Assembly: GCA_904398315.1 (NCBI GenBank) | Contig: CAJFPD010000179.1 | Span: forward strand, 1-47,174 | DNA length: 47,174 nt | From: Candidatus Alangreenwoodia gallinarii | GTDB lineage: Bacteria > Bacillota > Clostridia > Peptostreptococcales > Anaerovoracaceae | Reading direction: 5' to 3' | Shown: positions 1-7,191 of the stretch, one piece after another | How positions within the stretch are numbered: the stretch's first letter is position 1 | Layout: every line of letters starts with the position of its first letter | Translations under genes and position numbers: made by a program | Notes under the pieces: model-generated | What the model was told of the DNA's origin: nothing | The model's database searches: none | What the model saw: only the letters and a program-made list of their open reading frames with translations

Positions 1-461
1 TGAAAAAGGCACTCGATAAAATTCGGGACTTGTACGATTACATATTTATCGACTGTCCTCCTTCACTGGGCCTGCTCACGATCAATTCTCTGACGGCTGT
101 AGACAGCGTTTTAATTCCGATTCAGTGTGAATTTTATGCTCTGGAAGGTGTAAGTCAGCTCATGAGTACGATTGAACTTGTCAGAAAGAGCATGAATAAA
201 AATTTGGAGATTCAGGGTGTTATTCTCAGTATGTTTGACGGCCGGACAAATCTGTCTATTCAGGTAGTGGAAGAAGTGAAAAGATATTTTAAGCAGAAAG
301 TATACACTACTGTAATACCGAGAAATGTCCGCCTGGCAGAGGCTCCGAGTTATGGTCTTCCTATTATGGAATATGATCCGAAGTCTAATGGTGCGAGAGC
401 ATATATGGAATTTGCCGAGGAATTCCTTGCACTGGAAAAAGCGAAGGAAAAGAGGAAGTAG
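1..461 (+). CDS. parA: Chromosome partitioning ATPase ParA (Soj), 5' truncated by the window edge
   Basis: ParA is a nucleoid-binding ATPase that works with ParB and parS in origin segregation and control of replication initiation. The frame is open from base 3, so the gene enters from outside; 152 residues are visible of a usual 250-260. The missing N-terminus would hold the deviant Walker A motif. Visible are the hydrophobic strand ending in Asp ([11 protein letters not shown], just after position 30) and the C-terminal family signature [17 protein letters not shown] at about 318..365. The TTG at position 30 is an internal Leu codon, not a start. The stop lies three bases before parB, so the two are one operon. 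The missing 5' end is a contig boundary, not evidence of a pseudogene. Confidence 0.93.
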   Translation, partial: KKALDKIRDLYDYIFIDCPPSLGLLTINSLTAVDSVLIPIQCEFYALEGVSQLMSTIELVRKSMNKNLEIQGVILSMFDGRTNLSIQVVEEVKRYFKQKVYTTVIPRNVRLAEAPSYGLPIMEYDPKSNGARAYMEFAEEFLALEKAKEKRK

Positions 462-464
462 GGT

Positions 465-1382
465 ATGGCGGTAAAAAAATCGGGAGGTCTTGGAAGAGGT
501 CTGGAAGCTCTTTTTGAAGATACGCTGATCTCACAGGAGGTTTCCGTGGAGGACAGCGCTGCTGAAAATGAAGAAGAGATTTCATCTTCAAATTCTGTCC
601 ATTATATCGATATCGATGAAATCAGACCGAATCCGTCCCAGCCAAGAAGAAAGTTTGATGAATCAAAAATTTCAGATCTTTCCGAATCTATAAGAATCCA
701 TGGTATGATTCAGCCGATTATCGTTCGCTCCGCTTCATCCGGTGAAGGATTTGAAATTGTAGCCGGAGAAAGACGCTGGCGGGCTGCCAGAGAAGCGGAA
801 CTGAGAAAGATTCCATGTATCGTCAGAGAACTGACAGATCGGGAAAATATGCTTATTTCCATCATTGAAAATATGCAGCGTGAGGATTTAAATCCGATAG
901 AGGAGGCTTCTGCATTTCAGGAAATGATCAGTCGGTATGAGCTTACGCAGCTTGAAATTTCTCAGAGTGTGGGGAAGAGCAGACCGTATATAACAAATTC
1001 GCTTCGTTTGTTGAAGCTTCCTGAGGCAGTTCAAAATCTCGTGGAAGCGGGGAGATTGAGCGGTGGACATGCCAGAGCGATCGCAGGAGTGGAAGATGCT
1101 GAGCTCCAGGTAAAGCTGGCTGAAATGGCGAAAGACGGAGCGATGTCGGTCAGAGTTCTGGAAAAGATGATAGCAGACGCATCTGAAGAGCGGGAGAAAA
1201 AAAAGAGAAAAACAACGGAAAAAAATCCTGAAGTTATTGCGATAGAAAATGAACTTAAAGAAGTTTTCGGTACAAAAGTAAAATTACCGAAATCAGCGGA
1301 TAAAGGAAAAATTGAAATTTCTTTTTATTCCCGCGATGAATTGGAACGATTGGTGGAAATGTTGAAATCTCTGAAAAAATGA
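465..1382 (+). CDS. parB: Chromosome partitioning protein ParB (Spo0J), CTP-dependent parS clamp
   Basis: ParB loads at parS, binds CTP and slides along DNA, and stimulates ParA ATPase. The product has 305 residues, close to the family's 280-300. The N-terminus has the ParA-contacting GGLGRGLEALF (7-17), then an acidic linker. The CTP-binding ParB/Srx domain spans about 45-140, with GMIQPIIVR (80-88), GERRWRA (101-107) and ENMQREDLNP (125-134). A helix-turn-helix lies at about 151-177, a Lys/Arg-rich hinge at 232-242, and the C-terminal dimerisation segment ends in LKSLKK. The ATG follows the parA stop by three bases. Two parS-like 16-mers lie nearby (1418 and 2627), supporting the chromosomal ParB role rather than the Noc paralogue; a Noc assignment is unlikely given adjacent parA. 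Confidence 0.96.
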   Translation: MAVKKSGGLGRGLEALFEDTLISQEVSVEDSAAENEEEISSSNSVHYIDIDEIRPNPSQPRRKFDESKISDLSESIRIHGMIQPIIVRSASSGEGFEIVAGERRWRAAREAELRKIPCIVRELTDRENMLISIIENMQREDLNPIEEASAFQEMISRYELTQLEISQSVGKSRPYITNSLRLLKLPEAVQNLVEAGRLSGGHARAIAGVEDAELQVKLAEMAKDGAMSVRVLEKMIADASEEREKKKRKTTEKNPEVIAIENELKEVFGTKVKLPKSADKGKIEISFYSRDELERLVEMLKSLKK

Positions 1383-1409
1383 GAGAATGCTGATAACGGA
1401 TCTTTCCGG

Positions 1410-1452
1410 AATGCGTATGTTTCACGTGAAACATACGCATTTTTTCGTTTTT
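1410..1452 (+). terminator. parAB rho-independent terminator built around parS
   Basis: Positions 1410-1425 pair with 1426-1441 to give a 16-bp perfect stem without designed loop (the centre would open as a tetraloop). It is followed on the plus strand by T-rich sequence from 1440. ParB bound at the embedded parS and termination would share the same DNA; the coupling is inference. Confidence 0.8.
1418..1433. promoter_or_regulatory. parS site, perfect 16-bp palindrome
   Basis: TGTTTCACGTGAAACA matches the Bacillus-type parS consensus at every position. It lies 35 bp after the parB stop and forms the core of a longer 32-bp palindrome that also looks like the operon terminator. Confidence 0.95.
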
Positions 1453-1459
1453 GCTGTTT

Positions 1460-1497
1460 CAATATAATTTCAAAGATAGAAGTTATATTGATTTTTT
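1460..1497 (+). terminator. Second AT-rich terminator-like hairpin after parAB
   Basis: Arms CAATATAA (1460-1467) and TTATATTG (1483-1490) are followed by a six-T run at 1492-1497. The stem is weak but oriented to stop rightward parAB transcription before the opposing GNAT gene. Confidence 0.5.
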
Positions 1498-1564
1498 ATA
1501 TTCTGTTTTGCATACCGTTTTTCGAGATGGAAAATGATAGTTGATTGTAGGAGCTGTTATGATT

Positions 1565-2041
1565 TCAGATATCGTTAGTTAAAAGTTTTTCCATTCTGAA
1601 ATTTGTGAGAGATATTCCCTTTCGGATTACCTCCTGTTTTTGAATAATCCGGTATCCCCTCGATTGAAAAAAGGGGACAGCTGTGATAGATGCAAAAGTT
1701 GTAATAGAAGCTGTATTTACAGCTTTCTCAAGTTGATCGCAGATCATAGTAGCTATCCCCTGATTCTGATAATCCTTATGAACATATAACCGATCGAGAT
1801 ATCCTGTTTTGTCGATATCGCCGAAGCCGGTGATTATATCTTTCCGATCTTTATCTGCGGCGATAATCGTGAAATGCTCTGACAGAGAATTATTCCACAG
1901 AATGGGATTCTCTTCGCCTGATGCCCAGACTTGTATCTGTTTTTTATTGTAATCCTTTAGGTTCACTGAATGAATTGTTTCAAAAAAAAGCTTCAGTATT
2001 TGCGCACAGTCAGTCGATCTGTATCTTCTGATATAAATCAT
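1565..2041 (-). CDS. GNAT-family N-acetyltransferase
   Basis: A 158-residue single-domain GNAT protein, predicted to transfer acetyl from acetyl-CoA to an unknown small-molecule or protein amine in the cytoplasm. Motif A is clear: LDRLYVHKDYQNQGIATMI (about 92-110) carries the Q-x-x-G-x-A type pyrophosphate-binding loop. The C-terminal FFQSRGYRI is the usual motif B strand-turn. It resembles the YafP-like group, but that is only by eye. The ATG at 2041 has AGGGGAG about 8 bases upstream. It lies 56 bp after the HD-domain gene on the same strand and is probably its second operon gene. Confidence 0.85.
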   Translation of the reverse strand: MIYIRRYRSTDCAQILKLFFETIHSVNLKDYNKKQIQVWASGEENPILWNNSLSEHFTIIAADKDRKDIITGFGDIDKTGYLDRLYVHKDYQNQGIATMICDQLEKAVNTASITTFASITAVPFFQSRGYRIIQKQEVIRKGISLTNFRMEKLLTNDI

Positions 2042-2097
2042 AGTTTTCTCCCCTTTGAAAAATCTTCCAGGATAATGCCAAAAATGAAAGGATAGTT

Positions 2098-2610
2098 TTA
2101 TAAAATCGATGTATCCTCTGTTTTCAGTCCAAACAGATTGGAACAGATTTTTTTACCGGATTCAGTGCGAAAGATCTTGTGGAAGACAGAGATGACCTGT
2201 GAAGGAGACATCTGGTCTTCACACATATTTACCAGAAAATCCGATTCTACGAGAATCTGATGATCTTTATCGACAATATCGTGATATGTATGGTGATGGC
2301 CGACAAGCCAGCATACTCTTCGGATCGTTTTATCATCAAAATGAAGAGAGGTTAGCATCTGTTGTGCGATGGAAGGTCCTTCTTTTTCCTGAAGATCTCC
2401 GCTGCAGGAACCATATTTTTGCTCACATGATTTTATACCGATATCGTGAACGATAGCCGCAGTACGGAGAATGTGCAATGTTTCACTGTCAACTTCTTCT
2501 GATTCACCGATTGTGGATGCATAGGCATAGACCTTAAGAAAATGCTGAATTCTCTTTGTGTCGCCACGGTAATATTCGATCATTTTGTCTACTAAAATTG
2601 CATAAGGCAT
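2098..2610 (-). CDS. HD-domain metal-dependent phosphohydrolase
   Basis: A 170-residue HD-superfamily protein; such enzymes cleave phosphomonoesters or phosphodiesters, often of nucleotides. Candidate metal ligands in order are His23, His55-Asp56 (in AAIVHDIGIK), the His95-His97 cluster (GHHHTYHDI) and Asp114 (VESDFLVN). The substrate cannot be read. The start at 2610 is preferred because GGAGGG sits 7 bases upstream. A longer frame from 2658 would translate straight through the parS site, giving FHVKH, and has no ribosome site. The gene is read from a strong promoter at 2828..2856 through a leader of about 210 nt that contains a parS, two direct repeats and a nested hairpin. The GNAT gene follows. 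Confidence 0.88.
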   Translation of the reverse strand: MPYAILVDKMIEYYRGDTKRIQHFLKVYAYASTIGESEEVDSETLHILRTAAIVHDIGIKSCEQKYGSCSGDLQEKEGPSIAQQMLTSLHFDDKTIRRVCWLVGHHHTYHDIVDKDHQILVESDFLVNMCEDQMSPSQVISVFHKIFRTESGKKICSNLFGLKTEDTSIL

Positions 2611-2626
2611 ATTTTTTCCCTCCTGA

Positions 2627-2642
2627 TGTTTCACGTGAAACC
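2627..2642. promoter_or_regulatory. Second parS site (15 of 16 bases), in the HD gene leader
   Basis: TGTTTCACGTGAAACC differs from the perfect site only in the last base. It sits directly upstream of the HD gene ribosome site and 1.2 kb from the first parS. The spacing fits the clustered parS arrangement seen near Firmicute origins. Confidence 0.88.
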
Positions 2643-2690
2643 GGCCGCTCATCTGCATCCTTTGGATTTGATTCGCGGGGTTTCACTGTA
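2633..2690 (-). repeat. 58-bp direct repeat, copy 1
   Basis: Matches 2760..2817 with a single mismatch (C/T at the 28th base). Each copy starts with ACGTGAAAC and ends with GTTTCACTGTA, so GTGAAACC and GGTTTCAC can pair across the unit. Copy 1 overlaps the right part of the 2627 parS. Confidence 0.95.
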
Positions 2691-2698
2691 GCGGTGAG

Positions 2699-2750
2699 CC
2701 TCTAAGCTCCGACTTCGCCTGTTTTTGCAGGCTCGCGGATCGCTAAGAGG
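2699..2750 (-). promoter_or_regulatory. Nested stem-loop in the HD gene leader RNA
   Basis: Read leftward, CCTCTTAGC (2750-2742) pairs with GCTTAGAGG (2707-2699) with one mismatch. Inside it TCCG pairs with CGGA, and GCCTG pairs with CAGGC around a CAAAAA loop. The element lies between the two 58-bp repeats and downstream of the promoter, so it should be transcribed. It matches no riboswitch I recognise. Confidence 0.6.
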
Positions 2751-2759
2751 TCGTCGCAT

Positions 2760-2817
2760 ACGTGAAACCGGCCGCTCATCTGCATCTTTTGGATTTGATT
2801 CGCGGGGTTTCACTGTA
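2760..2817 (-). repeat. 58-bp direct repeat, copy 2
   Basis: Second copy of the unit at 2633..2690. It keeps only half of the parS palindrome (ACGTGAAAC), because the preceding bases are GCAT rather than TTTC. Duplication of a parS-adjacent unit is the simplest origin. Confidence 0.95.
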
Positions 2818-2827
2818 AATCTTTATC

Positions 2828-2856
2828 ATTATAATACTGTGTGATATATAAAGCAA
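2828..2856 (-). promoter_or_regulatory. Sigma-A promoter for the HD-GNAT operon
   Basis: Leftward TTGCTT, a 17-bp spacer, then a perfect TATAAT. Transcription would start near 2821, giving a leader of about 210 nt before the ATG at 2610. Confidence 0.82.
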
Positions 2857-2993
2857 ATGAATATGTGAAAAAGTGTATAAAATGGAATTATATATAAAAT
2901 ATAAAAGGTACGAAATGAAGAAAGGATACATATTATATGTTGGAGTATCGGAAGATCGGATAGAAGTTGGACAGCGGAAAGGCGGTAGAAGGT

Positions 2994-4199
2994 ATGATAT
3001 ATCTGGATAATGCGGCGACAACGTTTCCGAAGCCGGTTTCGGTGAGAAGTGCGGTGGAGGAATGTATGTCGGAATGGTGTGCGAATCCCGGACGTTCCGG
3101 TCACAGAATGGCGATGAGATCTGCAGAATCGGTATATCGGGCACGGTTGGAAATCGCGGATCTGATCGGTGCGGAAGCGGACGAAATCGTATTTACACAA
3201 AACTGTACCGGAGCACTGAATCTGGCACTGCATGGGGTATTAAAGCCGGGCGACCATGTTGTGACGACGATGATGGAACATAATTCTGTTCTCAGAACGC
3301 TGAATTCACTGCGCAGATATGGTGTGGAGACTACTGTAATCAGATGCGGAAAGGATGGTACTCTGCAGGCTGAATCTGTCCGTGCCGCATGCAGAAACAA
3401 TACGCGTATGATCGTATGCACTATGGCGTCCAATGTGACAGGTACAATTCTGCCTGTAGAAGAGATAGGAAAGATTGCATCGGAAAGGAAAATTCTGTTT
3501 CTTATGGACGGATCCCAGGGACTGGGAGTACTGGAAGCGGATGTGGACAGCATGGGGATAGATCTTCTTGCGGCCAGCGGTCATAAATCTCTGATGGGTC
3601 CTCAGGGTACCGGATTTCTTTATATCAGGCGGGGGACACCGGTTTCGCCGGTGACAGAAGGAGGTACGGGTTCCGAATCGGGAAGTATTATCCAGCCAAA
3701 GACCGTACCCGAAGGGATGGAATCCGGAACGCTGAATGTACCCGGAATCACCGGACTGGCTGAGGGAATCCGGTTTGTGAAAAGAACGGGATTAAATCAG
3801 ATAAGAAAGAGAGAAGAGAAACTGATTGAATATCTCAGTTCTCTGATCAGAGAGAGCAGAGATATCAGTGAAAATATTCTTTCATATGGTCCCGGTGAGA
3901 CAGATAAAAAGGTGGGAATTTTTTCGTTTAATATCCGGGGAATGAACAGCGAAAGAGCGGCAGATCTTCTGGACCGGCGATACGGAATAGCGGTCAGGGC
4001 GGGATTTCACTGTGCGCCTTTCGCTCACAGAGCGATCGGAACGGAAGATGGAGGATGTGTCAGGATTTCCGTCAGCATGTTTAATACCGAAAGAGATATG
4101 TACGATACTGCGGAAGCGATCAGAGATATTATCAGAATCAGGAAGAGAGATCCTGATGACGTGGAATGCTCCGGATCGCGAAATGATAAGTCGGAGTGA
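2994..4199 (+). CDS. Cysteine desulfurase family protein (class V aminotransferase fold)
   Basis: A PLP enzyme of 401 residues expected to remove sulfur from cysteine as an enzyme-bound persulfide for Fe-S clusters or tRNA thiolation. It begins MIYLDNAATTFPKP, typical of the NifS/SufS superfamily. Key residues are His96 (stacks on PLP), Asp172 and Gln175, the Schiff-base Lys198 in SGHKS, and the candidate persulfide Cys350 in RAGFHCAPFAH. This C-terminal motif fits the Firmicute stand-alone desulfurase subgroup rather than IscS proper. The ATG at 2994 is chosen over an upstream TTG at 2967 because family members start at this motif; its ribosome site (AGAAGG) is very close and weak. No scaffold gene lies nearby. 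It may supply MnmA, encoded 14 kb away (inference). Confidence 0.9.
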   Translation: MIYLDNAATTFPKPVSVRSAVEECMSEWCANPGRSGHRMAMRSAESVYRARLEIADLIGAEADEIVFTQNCTGALNLALHGVLKPGDHVVTTMMEHNSVLRTLNSLRRYGVETTVIRCGKDGTLQAESVRAACRNNTRMIVCTMASNVTGTILPVEEIGKIASERKILFLMDGSQGLGVLEADVDSMGIDLLAASGHKSLMGPQGTGFLYIRRGTPVSPVTEGGTGSESGSIIQPKTVPEGMESGTLNVPGITGLAEGIRFVKRTGLNQIRKREEKLIEYLSSLIRESRDISENILSYGPGETDKKVGIFSFNIRGMNSERAADLLDRRYGIAVRAGFHCAPFAHRAIGTEDGGCVRISVSMFNTERDMYDTAEAIRDIIRIRKRDPDDVECSGSRNDKSE

Positions 4200-4267
4200 A
4201 ATGAGAAAACAGAATATATGATATACTGAGGAGGTGAAAAAGAAAAAACAGATGGAGGAAACGTATC

Positions 4268-5245
4268 TTGTATTCGCAGAAAATGAGAAATGGATCGGGA
4301 TATATATCAGTTTGTATTGTAATATCTGTAATGACGGGAGCGTCCGAACTTCTGTCGGAGAGTGAAATAATCTTTCCTGAGATCGCTGCTTTAGCTACAG
4401 GTATGCTGGCTGTTCCGAAGCAGAGCTGGAGAGCGGACAGAAAGCGCATGATTGTTATGATCGCAGCAGCAGCTGTCGCGGGAACTCTGCTTGAGAAAGT
4501 ATCGGCTGCAGCCAGCCTGCCTGTGTGGGGTGCCGTAGCTGTGGCTTATGCTGCGGGACAGCTGCTCTTTTTTGCGTCGAAGACAGATTTTGTTCCTGTG
4601 ATTTCGGCGGCGGCCATGCCGGTGATACTGAGAACAGATAGCTGGATTTATCCGATTTCCGCCGTTTCGATGACCGTTTTTGTTTCACTGATGCAGAAAA
4701 GCCTGGAGAGAGCCGGGCTGCGCGAAGAGAAAAAATTTACGCCGCTTCCGCCTGCGGATGCAGAGGATATGGCGAAAGCAGCGGTGCGTATATTGTGTGT
4801 GGCTGCAGTAGCTGCTGTTGCCGCTGCGGCAGGATACCGTTTCTGCATTGCGCCGCCTCTGCTCGTCGTATTTACAGAAATGATGCGGAAGAAATTTGCA
4901 GACCCCGGTGAGAGAAAAAAGCATGGGGTCAGGACAGTCGCGCTTATTTTTCTGTGTGCATTTGCCGGGGCCGCCTCGAGAGAAATCCTGACAGAGAAGA
5001 CGGGATTGCCCATGACGCTGTCTGCTCTTTCTGCGATCGTTCTGGTAATGATATTCATGGCTCTTTTCCGCCTTCGGTTTCCTCCGGCAGCCGCTCTTGC
5101 CGTTCTTCCGATGATCATTGCGGAAGATCAGCTGATGAGTTATCCGTTTCAGGTGTGTGCGGGCGCTGCGGTTTTTACGGCAGCCGCTTTTCTCCTGAAC
5201 GGGATTTTTGTGAAAATCACCGATCGGCGTTCAGAAACTTCATGA
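4268..5245 (+). CDS. Uncharacterised multi-pass membrane protein
   Basis: I do not recognise the family. The 325-residue product is rich in Ala, Val and Ile, with about nine or ten hydrophobic segments in two blocks. These lie at roughly 12-28, 38-50, 60-75, 85-103, 110-140, then after a charged linker (145-168) at 168-205, 222-240, 250-268, 275-290 and 298-315. Pro-containing loops such as FPEIAALATGMLAVPKQ are repeated in looser form as FPPAAALAVLPM near 267-280, hinting at internal duplication. The TTG start at 4268 is chosen because GGAGG lies 9 bases upstream; ATG at 4283 is the alternative. A stronger GAGGAGGTG at 4228 precedes an ATG at 4252 in another frame that gives only 36 residues. 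The 3' end overlaps the convergent patatin gene by 29 bp. Confidence 0.75.
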   Translation: MYSQKMRNGSGYISVCIVISVMTGASELLSESEIIFPEIAALATGMLAVPKQSWRADRKRMIVMIAAAAVAGTLLEKVSAAASLPVWGAVAVAYAAGQLLFFASKTDFVPVISAAAMPVILRTDSWIYPISAVSMTVFVSLMQKSLERAGLREEKKFTPLPPADAEDMAKAAVRILCVAAVAAVAAAAGYRFCIAPPLLVVFTEMMRKKFADPGERKKHGVRTVALIFLCAFAGAASREILTEKTGLPMTLSALSAIVLVMIFMALFRLRFPPAAALAVLPMIIAEDQLMSYPFQVCAGAAVFTAAAFLLNGIFVKITDRRSETS

Positions 5246-6077
5246 GACTGTCGTGGTAAATCTCGGCGTCAGAATATCCGAGTTCATACAAGTCCCTGAG
5301 TTTGTCCATGTTTTTTTCAAGACGTCCCACCCGGGGTCTGACGCTCGGTCTGATGATAAAGGCATTTCCCGCTTTTTCCTCTTTTTCGGCGAGAGAAAGA
5401 GACTGATTGTACTGTATATGTCTCATCTTCTGCGCCCGGACAAGTCCCGGAGCACTTTTTTTGTAGACACGGCTGACGAGATGATTCATTTTTGATTTTT
5501 TCTTCTTATAACCTTTTTCGCGCGTGAGAATGAGAACATTTTTCCGATTGCCGGCGCGGATGGATTCCTCCAGAGGGATGGAATCGGATATTCCGCCGTC
5601 GAGATAATCCTTTCCGTCGATCTTTACCGTTCTGGAGAGGAGGGGGAGTGAAGCAGAAGCGCGAATCTTGTCCATGTCACTGTGAAGGTCGCCGATTCTG
5701 AGATAAGCGGGTTCGCCTGTCCGGCAGTCTGTCACGACGGAGTACAGTTCCCCTTCGTACACGGAAGCCTGTTCATAGTCGAAAGGAATATACCGGTTCG
5801 GAATCAGATCGTATATCATCTCGACGCCGAAAAAATTTCCTGTTTTCCTCAGACTCTTCAGGCTGCAGTAACGCTCATCGTTCAGATATTTCTCAAAAAT
5901 TTCAAAGGCGCGTCCTCTCTGTTTGGAGATATAACTGCAGGCATGGCATGCGCCGGCCGAGACACCGTAAATATGACGGAAATAGATGTCATGATCCATG
6001 AAAAAGTCGAGGACGCCTGTCGTATATGTCCCGCGCATGCCGCCGCCTTCCAGAATAAGTCCTGTATCGTACATCAT
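5217..6077 (-). CDS. Patatin-like phospholipase/acylhydrolase
   Basis: A 286-residue Ser-Asp dyad lipid acylhydrolase related to bacterial YjjU/RssA-type patatins, likely cytoplasmic because no signal peptide is visible. The oxyanion-hole loop is GGGMRG (11-16), the nucleophile is Ser40 in GVSAG, and the catalytic Asp160 is in DGG. Residues 190-220 are very Lys-rich and could contact membrane phospholipid or nucleic acid. Two consecutive ATG codons (6077 and 6074) follow a GGAAGG site, and either may be used. The gene lies 84 bp after RNase HI on the same strand, with a hairpin between them, and its last 29 bp overlap the opposing membrane-protein gene. The true substrate is unknown. Confidence 0.9.
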   Translation of the reverse strand: MMYDTGLILEGGGMRGTYTTGVLDFFMDHDIYFRHIYGVSAGACHACSYISKQRGRAFEIFEKYLNDERYCSLKSLRKTGNFFGVEMIYDLIPNRYIPFDYEQASVYEGELYSVVTDCRTGEPAYLRIGDLHSDMDKIRASASLPLLSRTVKIDGKDYLDGGISDSIPLEESIRAGNRKNVLILTREKGYKKKKSKMNHLVSRVYKKSAPGLVRAQKMRHIQYNQSLSLAEKEEKAGNAFIIRPSVRPRVGRLEKNMDKLRDLYELGYSDAEIYHDSLMKFLNADR

Positions 6078-6132
6078 ATTCAGCCCTTCCTTTCTGTAAG
6101 AAAATATTTTTCCATATCTTCTGTCTGTATCG

Positions 6133-6160
6133 GACCGGTACCTTTTTGTACGGACCGGTC
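6133..6160 (-). terminator. GC-rich hairpin between rnhA and the patatin gene
   Basis: GACCGGT arms with an extra CC/GG pair enclose a T-rich loop, immediately after the rnhA stop. No U-tract follows leftward, so it may stabilise the rnhA mRNA end or attenuate rather than terminate. Confidence 0.4.
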
Positions 6161-6161
6161 T

Positions 6162-6713
6162 TTATATTTTCGGTTTATACGGAGCCATTCCTTCGTTGGC
6201 CAGTTCATCAGCGCGATTGTTCATCCTGGTGATGTAAATAAAATCGTCCATGGAGAACTGCTTTCCGTTCCATTCGGTAAATTTCCGGTAAAGCCCGTTC
6301 AGACCGGCATTCGGACTGTCGGGATTGACATGCCCTTTGACGCGGTAAAAACGGATATCGTGTTTTTCTGTCAGTTCCAGAAGCCTGCGCCAGAGTTCCT
6401 GATTTTCCACAGGTGTTTTTTTTGCCGTCTTCCATCCGTTTTTCCGCCAGGACAGATACCATTTTTTTCGGAAACACTCCATGAGATAGGAACTGTCGGA
6501 AAAGACATCGATGCTCAGGCCGTCCTTTTTCAAAGCAGAGAGAGCTTCGATGAGAGCTGTCATCTCCATACGGTTGTTTGTGGTATCTGATTCGCCGCCG
6601 CTCAGCTCTTTTATGGCCCCGCCATATTCCAGAACAGCTCCCCAGCCGCCTGCATTTTTTTCATTCTGATTGCCGGAACAGGCGCCGTCAGTATAGATTT
6701 TCAGTACTGCCAT
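6162..6713 (-). CDS. rnhA: Ribonuclease HI with extended C-terminal loop
   Basis: Degrades the RNA strand of RNA-DNA hybrids (R-loops, primers). Catalytic carboxylates are in place: Asp9 (YTDGAC), Glu50 (NRMEM), Asp73 (FSDSSY) and Asp169 (NNRADELA), plus His128 (KGHVN). At 183 residues it is about 30 longer than E. coli RNase HI. The extra length is an insertion of roughly 30 residues between His128 and the final Asp, containing GLNGLYRKFTEWNGKQ and a Phe/Tyr-rich stretch; it could alter hybrid binding. ATG at 6713 has AAGGAG upstream. It appears to be the first gene of a two-gene leftward unit with the patatin gene. No clear promoter hexamers are visible. Confidence 0.95.
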   Translation of the reverse strand: MAVLKIYTDGACSGNQNEKNAGGWGAVLEYGGAIKELSGGESDTTNNRMEMTALIEALSALKKDGLSIDVFSDSSYLMECFRKKWYLSWRKNGWKTAKKTPVENQELWRRLLELTEKHDIRFYRVKGHVNPDSPNAGLNGLYRKFTEWNGKQFSMDDFIYITRMNNRADELANEGMAPYKPKI

Positions 6714-7191
6714 ACGATTTTTCTCCTTAATGAACGAGGTGGTATTTTCTGCAGCTGTCAGGAAAGCAGCATCGATAGAATTCGATATGATCGATAACGG
6801 TCACTGCAGAAGAGAGCAGGAAAGAAAGGTTGCCACGCTTTCCCGCATCATACCGGCATAAAATCGAAATAATATACAAAAATAACGTATTTTCCCATAT
6901 CGTCTGATATAATATTATAGAAAGACAGGCATGAAAAAATCAAGGTTTTTCGAACGCCCGACTTTGTAAATATATATTAAACGCGTCGTAATCATTCTGT
7001 AACATGGAAAGATTATACTGAGATTGTATATTAGTGGCATTGTCTCTGTATATATCCACAAGATATGGTATGATGTTTGGACGGATGCCGTGGGAAAAAG
7101 AAATTCCGGAAGTCAGAAGAGGCGGAATGACAGGCATCACAGTCACGAGATACCGTTTCTTATTTATAGCTGATGTAAGAAAGGAGCTGCG
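6714..7191. other. 478-bp divergent intergenic region
   Basis: Lies between leftward rnhA and the rightward secreted-protein gene. Short open frames here lack ribosome sites and family features. A TATAAT at 6908-6913 and TTGTCT-18-TATGGT near 7050-7080 are possible rightward -10/-35 elements, but neither is convincing. No conserved RNA structure was recognised. Confidence 0.5.

Noticed and set aside
2691..2759. tRNA gene or known riboswitch in the HD leader
   Set aside because: No TTCRA T-loop, anticodon arm or CCA-like acceptor; stems do not match any aptamer I know.
2633..2817. CRISPR array
   Set aside because: Only two repeat units of 58 bp with a structured 69-bp spacer, and no cas gene in the segment.
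4252..4362. 36-codon frame from ATG 4252 behind a strong ribosome site
   Set aside because: Too short and overlaps the membrane-protein gene in another frame; kept only as a note on start choice.
5682..6590. 302-codon frame spanning the patatin and rnhA genes on the other strand
   Set aside because: Both genes beneath it have clear catalytic motifs; the frame has no recognisable domain.
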